Of a DNA stretch of 64,000 nucleotides, positions 59,131-64,000 are shown piece after piece. The stretch is from Clostridia bacterium (GTDB taxonomy: Bacteria > Bacillota > Clostridia > Oscillospirales > Acutalibacteraceae). Below the pieces are notes generated by a model. It saw nothing but the letters and a program-made list of their open reading frames with translations, did not search any database and was not told the DNA's origin. A program made the translations under genes and the position numbers. Where the stretch lies: the NCBI GenBank assembly GCA_017516745.1, contig JAFXBF010000011.1, positions 1 through 64,000 on the forward strand, read 5' to 3'. Positions within the stretch are counted from its first letter, which is position 1. Each line of letters begins with the position of its first letter.

Positions 59131-59916
59131 ATGTATGCAGTGGAAGAGACTTTCGTTTTTAAAAACCAGCGTTTCCGAGGGCTGTGTGTCACGGTTATGC
59201 TCATCGCAATGGTTATTGCGGTTGCGTATGCGGTGCTCGGCCTGATAAATTATAATTACTGTGTGAATTACCCCCGTTTTTACTGCCGCCTGGCGCTGAC
59301 TATGTTCTTTGCGATAGAAACGGCGCTGTTTGCTCACCGAAACTCGATTTATATGGAAATCGGCGGTGACTTTGCTCTGGCAAGGCGGTCAAGCTCGCTG
59401 ATGATAGTTATACTGATTATCAGTGCACTCGTTGAGGCTTACTACGCCTCTGCGGCGGTGGTTACCGCAGGCACGACAAGGGCGGCATATATGGCGGCAA
59501 TTCTTGTTATTGCCTGTCTTGCAACCCTGCCCATAGTTCAGTTTCAGTATATGGATCTGCACTACGGCACAATGCGTATGCTTGTTCTTCTGGGTATGGC
59601 GGCATCGCTTATTTCGTTCTGTATAGGCTTCTTTGTAATCGGTTTGAAGGAAATTCAGCTTTACAGTACGGACGGCGTTTTCCAGACTATGTCCCGTGTG
59701 CTTGACAGCCTTTCACCCGTTTACCTTATCAACGGTCTCAACGGTGTTGTAATTCTTACAATGTCACACATAACCTTTAAAAAAGAGGAAAAGCGCAACG
59801 CCAAGTTTATAACGGGCAACTACCGGACGGATGCATTCCTGGACCCCGAGGCTGCCGAACCCGTAGAGGATGAGGCAAAGGTTTCCGAGGAAGAACTCGA
59901 ATACAATGATTTATAA
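59131..59916 (+). CDS. Multi-pass membrane protein of unknown function
   Basis: A 261-aa protein with six likely membrane helices, among them VTVMLIAMVIAVAYAVLGLI, LALTMFFAIETALFA, LMIVILIISALVEAYYA, AAILVIACLATLPIVQF and MLVLLGMAASLISFCIGFFVI, and an acidic C-terminal tail (DPEAAEPVEDEAKVSEEELEYNDL). No transporter motif is recognised. ATG 59131 is drawn directly after AAGG, too close to serve as its site; GTG 59140, nine bases further, is better spaced and may be the true start. It is transcribed alone from a strong promoter. Confidence 0.65.
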   Translation: MYAVEETFVFKNQRFRGLCVTVMLIAMVIAVAYAVLGLINYNYCVNYPRFYCRLALTMFFAIETALFAHRNSIYMEIGGDFALARRSSSLMIVILIISALVEAYYASAAVVTAGTTRAAYMAAILVIACLATLPIVQFQYMDLHYGTMRMLVLLGMAASLISFCIGFFVIGLKEIQLYSTDGVFQTMSRVLDSLSPVYLINGLNGVVILTMSHITFKKEEKRNAKFITGNYRTDAFLDPEAAEPVEDEAKVSEEELEYNDL

Positions 59917-59929
59917 TTAAATGCTTTTA

Positions 59930-60231
59930 AACACACCGCTGTAACGCCCACGCCCGATAAGGAAGTATTTGTTTCTCGGGTAAAATTCCCCGTATCTTTG
60001 ACAAAAGCCTCGCAAGGCGACAGCCTTGCTGCGTTTTTGGCTTCGATACAAGAAATTTTATACCCTTACGAAACTGCGAAGCACTTTAAAATGAAATTTT
60101 AAGATACAAGAAAAGGAAAATCCCACAGATAATGCTGACGCATATCTGCGGGATTTGACGCATTATTGTGCTTAAAATTCGCATTTTAAAGAAATACTGC
60201 CTTGTCGGGCGTGGGCGAACGGCGGTGTGTT
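59930..60231. mobile_element. 302-bp element with long inverted ends
   Basis: The left arm (59930-59974) and the reverse complement of the right arm (60188-60231) align over about 45 bp with roughly six differences, sharing AACACACCGC, CGCCCACGCCCGA and AGTATTT. Inside is a second strong hairpin with AAATCCCACAGAT / ATCTGCGGGATTT (60118-60158) and GCAAGGC/GCCTTGC (about 60013-60031). No ORF is present. The whole can fold into one large stem-loop. It fills most of the gap before the PFOR promoter and resembles a non-autonomous transposable element or a structured repeat. Confidence 0.75.
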
Positions 60232-60342
60232 TTTTATGCGTAATTTATTGCTGTTTTGCCATTAAAAGTATTAGTGTTTGCCATTATCGGTAAAAAATAC
60301 AAAAACTTCTCTTTAAAAACAAGATTTACATATAATATACCC

Positions 60343-60371
60343 TTTACATCTTGATTTAAAAGTGCTAATAT
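60343..60371 (+). promoter_or_regulatory. Promoter of the PFOR gene
   Basis: TTTACA (60343-60348), 17 bp, TAATAT (60366-60371). AGGAGG precedes ATG 60427. Confidence 0.75.
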
Positions 60372-60426
60372 AGTGACGGTGCATTTTAGCATTTATATTG
60401 TTATTAAATATAGGAGGAAATAAATC

Positions 60427-63400
60427 ATGGCTAGAAAAATGAAAACCATGGACGGAAACACAGCTGCGGCTCACGTTTCCTATGCTTTCACGGAAGTTGC
60501 CGGTATTTACCCGATTACTCCCTCAAGCCCCATGGCAGACTATGTTGACCAGTGGTCAGCAAACGGTCGTAAGAACATCTTCGGAACAACAGTAAAGGTT
60601 GCAGAAATGCAGTCTGAAGCAGGTGCAGCAGGTACCGTTCACGGTTCTCTTGCAGCAGGTGCTCTCACCACAACCTACACAGCTTCCCAGGGTCTTCTTC
60701 TTATGATCCCCAATATGTACAAAATCGCAGGTGAGCTTCTTCCCTCTGTTTTCCACGTTTCCGCTCGCTGCGTAGCTTCTCACGCTCTTAACATCTTCGG
60801 CGACCATTCCGACGTTTACGCTTGCCGTCAGACAGGCTTTGCAATGCTCGCTGAAACAAATACACAGGAAGTTATGGACCTCGGTGCAGTTGCTCACCTT
60901 GCAACCATCAAGAGCCGTGTTCCCTTCCTCAACTTCTTCGACGGCTTCCGTACTTCTCACGAGCTTCAGAAGATTGAAATCTGGGATTATGACGATCTCA
61001 AGGAAATGTGCGATATGGACGCTGTCAAGGGCTTCCGTGACCGTGCACTCAACCCCGAGCACCCCGTAATGCGTGGTTCCCACGAAAACGGCGATATCTT
61101 CTTCCAGCACCGTGAGGCTTGCAACAGCTACTATGATGCAGTTCCCGGTATTGTTGAAGAATATATGGGCAAGGTTAACGAAAAGCTCGGCACAAACTAC
61201 CAGCTCTTCAACTACTACGGTGCACCCGATGCAGAGCGTGTTATCGTAGCAATGGGCTCCTTCTGCGACGTTGCAGAAGAGGTTATCGACTACCTTACAG
61301 CACAGGGTGAAAAGGTCGGTCTTGTAAAGGTTCGCCTCTACCGTCCCTTCTCCGCTGCAAAGTTTGTTGAAGCTATCCCCGCAACAGCAAAGAAGATTGC
61401 TGTTCTCGACAGAACAAAGGAACCCGGCTCACTCGGCGAGCCCCTCTTCCTTGATGTTGTTGCTGCTCTTGCAGCTATGGGCAGAAACGGTCTTACGGTT
61501 GTCGGCGGCCGCTACGGTCTCGGCTCCAAGGACACACCGCCCTCAAGCGTATTCGCAGTATATGACGAGCTTGCAAAGGATGCTCCCAAGGCTCAGTTTA
61601 CCATCGGTATCAACGACGACGTAACTAACCTCTCACTCGAAGAGAAGGAAGCTCCCAACACAGCAGCAGAAGGCACAATCGAGTGCAAGTTCTGGGGTCT
61701 TGGCGGTGACGGTACAGTCGGCGCAAACAAGGACTCCATCAAGATTATCGGTGACCACACCGACAAGTATGTTCAGGCATACTTCCAGTATGACTCCAAG
61801 AAGACAGGCGGTATCACCATTTCTCACCTTCGTTTCGGTGACAGCCCCATCAAGAGCCCCTATTATATCAACAAGGCAGACTTCGTTGCTTGCCACAACC
61901 CCTCTTATGTTGAGAAGGGCTACAAGATGGTTAACGACGTTAAGCCCGGCGGTGTATTCCTTGTAAACTGCCAGTGGTCTGCTGATGAGCTCAGCGCAAA
62001 GATGCCTGCAGAGGCAAAGCGCTACATTGCAAAGAACAATGTTCAGCTCTATACAGTTAACGCTATCGACCTTGCCGCCGAAATCGGTCTTGGCAAGAGA
62101 ACAAACACAATCCTTCAGGCTTCCTTCTTTGCACTTGCAAACGTTCTTCCAAAGGATGAGGCTATCAAGTATATGAAGGACGCAGCTATGAAGTTCCTCA
62201 AGAAGGGCCAGGATATCGTCGATATGAACCACAAGGCTATCGACGCAGGCTTCGGTGCATACGTCAAGGTTGATGTTCCCGCAGATTGGGCAGATGCTCA
62301 GGACGATGCAGCAGTTGAGGCTTCCAAGGGCGCAGAAAAGCTTGTCAAGATGGTTGACAACATCATGAAGCCCGTTGGCCTTATGAACGGTGATTCTCTC
62401 CCCGTTTCCGCATTCACAGACCATGCAGACGGTACCTTCGAGCAGGGTGCTTCCGCTTACGAGAAGCGTGGCGTTGCAGTTATGGTTCCTGCTTGGGATG
62501 CTTCCAAGTGTGCACAGTGTAACCGCTGCTCCTATGTATGTCCCCACGCTACAATCCGTCCCTTCGCTCTCACAGCTGATGAGGCTGCCGGAGCTCCTGC
62601 AAACGCAGTTATCGTTGACAAGAAGGGTAAGGGCAAGGACGCTTACAAGTACACCCTTTCCGTTTCTCCGCTCGATTGTATGGGTTGCGGCGTTTGTATC
62701 GGCGTTTGCCCGACAAACTCCCTTACAATGGTTCCCAGAGAGTCTCAGGACAACCAGCAGGTTGTATTTGACTATATGGTTGCAAACGTTTCCGAGAAGG
62801 CTGATATGTGCGACAACACAGTAATCGGCAGCCAGTTCAAGAAGCCTCTTCTTGAGTTCTCCGGTTCTTGCGCAGGTTGTGCTGAAACATCCTATGCACG
62901 CCTTATCACACAGCTCTTCGGCGACAGAATGTATATCTCCAACGCAACAGGCTGTTCCTCCATCTGGGGCGGCCCCGCAGCAACCTCACCCTACACAGTA
63001 AATGCTAAGGGTCAGGGTCCTGCTTGGGCAAACTCCCTCTTCGAGGATAACGCAGAGCATGGCTTCGGTATGCTCCTCGGTCAGAACGCTATCCGTTCCA
63101 GACTTATTGACGATGCAAAGGCTCTTACCGAGTCTGATAAGGCAAGCGACGAGATTAAGGCAGCTTGCGCAGCATATCTCGATACAGTAAACGACGGTGC
63201 AAAGAACGGCGCAGCAGCAGATGCTCTTGTTGCAGCAGCTTCCACTTGCGATTGCGAGCTTTGCAAGGATATTGTTGACAACAAGGATTATCTTGCCAAG
63301 AAGTCCGTATGGATCTTCGGCGGCGACGGTTGGGCATACGACATCGGCTTCGGCGGTGTTGACCACGTTCTCGCTTCCGGCCAGGATGTAAACATCATGG

Positions 63401-63963
63401 TATTCGATACAGAAGTTTACTCCAACACAGGCGGTCAGGCTTCCAAGGCTTCCCAGATCGGTCAGGTTGCACAGTTCGCAGCAGCAGGTAAGGCTATCGC
63501 AAAGAAGAGCCTTTCCGAAATCGCAATGAGCTACGGCTACGTTTACGTTGCTCAGATTGCTATGGGCGCTGATATGAACCAGACAATCAAGGCTATCACA
63601 GAAGCTGAAGCATATCCGGGTCCATCAATCATCATCGCATACGCTCCCTGTGAGATGCACTCCATCAAGGGCGGTATGGTTAACTGCCAGGCTGAAATGA
63701 AGAAGGCTGTTGACTGCGGCTACTGGAATATGTTCCGCTACAACCCTGCTCTCAAGGCAGAAGGCAAGAACCCCTTCACAATCGACTCCAAGCCCGCAAC
63801 AGGCAGCTACCGTGACTTCATCCTTGGCGAAGCACGTTACTCTTCACTTACACGTTCCTTCCCCGAGCGTGCTGAAGAACTCTTCGCAGCAGCAGAGAAG
63901 GCATCTCTCGACAGATACGATCACCTTCTCAGACTTAAGGACCTCTATGCTCCTGCTGAATAA
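60427..63963 (+). CDS. nifJ: Pyruvate:ferredoxin (flavodoxin) oxidoreductase
   Basis: A 1178-aa one-chain PFOR, full length. Domains run in order: domain I (AGIYPITPSSPMADYVDQW), domain II (VIVAMGSFCDVAEEVIDYL), domain III, the two 4Fe-4S ferredoxin-like sites CAQCNRCSYVCP (from 695) and CMGCGVCIGVCP (from 751), and the TPP-binding domain VI (GSCAGCAETSYARLI, GGDGWAYDIGFGGVDH, SNTGGQASKAS). It oxidises pyruvate to acetyl-CoA and CO2 and reduces ferredoxin. Its codon choice is very even, with C/T-ending preferred codons, as in highly expressed genes. The gene is complete and transcribed alone. Confidence 0.97.
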   Translation: MARKMKTMDGNTAAAHVSYAFTEVAGIYPITPSSPMADYVDQWSANGRKNIFGTTVKVAEMQSEAGAAGTVHGSLAAGALTTTYTASQGLLLMIPNMYKIAGELLPSVFHVSARCVASHALNIFGDHSDVYACRQTGFAMLAETNTQEVMDLGAVAHLATIKSRVPFLNFFDGFRTSHELQKIEIWDYDDLKEMCDMDAVKGFRDRALNPEHPVMRGSHENGDIFFQHREACNSYYDAVPGIVEEYMGKVNEKLGTNYQLFNYYGAPDAERVIVAMGSFCDVAEEVIDYLTAQGEKVGLVKVRLYRPFSAAKFVEAIPATAKKIAVLDRTKEPGSLGEPLFLDVVAALAAMGRNGLTVVGGRYGLGSKDTPPSSVFAVYDELAKDAPKAQFTIGINDDVTNLSLEEKEAPNTAAEGTIECKFWGLGGDGTVGANKDSIKIIGDHTDKYVQAYFQYDSKKTGGITISHLRFGDSPIKSPYYINKADFVACHNPSYVEKGYKMVNDVKPGGVFLVNCQWSADELSAKMPAEAKRYIAKNNVQLYTVNAIDLAAEIGLGKRTNTILQASFFALANVLPKDEAIKYMKDAAMKFLKKGQDIVDMNHKAIDAGFGAYVKVDVPADWADAQDDAAVEASKGAEKLVKMVDNIMKPVGLMNGDSLPVSAFTDHADGTFEQGASAYEKRGVAVMVPAWDASKCAQCNRCSYVCPHATIRPFALTADEAAGAPANAVIVDKKGKGKDAYKYTLSVSPLDCMGCGVCIGVCPTNSLTMVPRESQDNQQVVFDYMVANVSEKADMCDNTVIGSQFKKPLLEFSGSCAGCAETSYARLITQLFGDRMYISNATGCSSIWGGPAATSPYTVNAKGQGPAWANSLFEDNAEHGFGMLLGQNAIRSRLIDDAKALTESDKASDEIKAACAAYLDTVNDGAKNGAAADALVAAASTCDCELCKDIVDNKDYLAKKSVWIFGGDGWAYDIGFGGVDHVLASGQDVNIMVFDTEVYSNTGGQASKASQIGQVAQFAAAGKAIAKKSLSEIAMSYGYVYVAQIAMGADMNQTIKAITEAEAYPGPSIIIAYAPCEMHSIKGGMVNCQAEMKKAVDCGYWNMFRYNPALKAEGKNPFTIDSKPATGSYRDFILGEARYSSLTRSFPERAEELFAAAEKASLDRYDHLLRLKDLYAPAE

Positions 63964-64000
63964 TGTAGGGGAGAGCTGAGCAATCCGAACTTGCCCAAAA

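Noticed and set aside
61633..62547. 304-codon minus-strand open frame
   Set aside because: Antisense shadow of the PFOR gene caused by its strong codon bias.

Overview
This window looks like a chromosomal segment of an anaerobic, spore-forming gut Clostridium relative (Clostridia, probably Ruminococcaceae/Oscillospiraceae). The pointers are a spoVT homologue, a one-chain pyruvate:ferredoxin oxidoreductase, TTGACA/TATAAT promoters with GGAGG-type ribosome binding sites, and a dense set of plant-polysaccharide genes. The species cannot be named from the sequence alone.

Positions 1-7800 form an accessory island that reads differently from the rest: short ORFs, more AT-rich stretches and decayed genes. 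It holds a hairpin cluster resembling a transposon end, a frame-split phage-like cysteine peptidase, and an ABC exporter. The exporter is followed by a compact operon encoding two small peptides (one His/Pro-rich), an unknown 199-aa protein and a 12-TM ion-transporter-like protein. The two-peptide cassette is then repeated almost exactly. The island continues with the remnant of a secreted leucine-rich-repeat protein and about 620 bp without convincing genes but packed with hairpins, probably a large structured RNA. The peptide operon and the RNA region are the best candidates for something undescribed.

Positions 7800-36200 are mostly carbohydrate metabolism. After spoVT and a phosphoesterase comes a leftward four-gene Gfo/Idh dehydrogenase and TIM-barrel isomerase operon. 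Further on are a divergent HTH/small-protein pair, tRNA-Arg(ACG), and a rightward cluster of GH2 beta-galactosidase, GH43-like protein and secreted beta-helix protein. A Fic toxin with a VbhA-type antitoxin follows, then the complete hexuronate branch UxuA, UxuB-like SDR, KDPG aldolase and KDG kinase. Last are an AraC regulator facing a GPH sugar symporter with a second GH2 enzyme, and a phosphohexomutase. Together these would import and split plant galactosides and uronides and feed pyruvate to the PFOR at the right end.

Positions 36200-47600 carry envelope genes: MscS channel, membrane-anchored proteins, secreted hydrolase, an MBOAT/DHHW polysaccharide O-acylation pair, a FIVAR-type secreted protein, RfbB and an AhpD-like protein. 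Positions 47600-59900 are housekeeping: S1-domain protein, DUF951, prfA, a fused Sua5-CoaE protein, M18 aminopeptidase, uvrC, rsmD, coaD, a coiled-coil protein, CapA-like protein, DUF4830 protein and pseudouridine synthase. Positions 60427-63963 encode the PFOR.

Intergenic spaces carry several small repeat families: a MITE-like element with AAATTACAGTTTG ends and 7-nt periodic arms (five copies), an array of unrelated hairpins separated by ATATCAC, and a 302-bp element with about 45-bp inverted ends.
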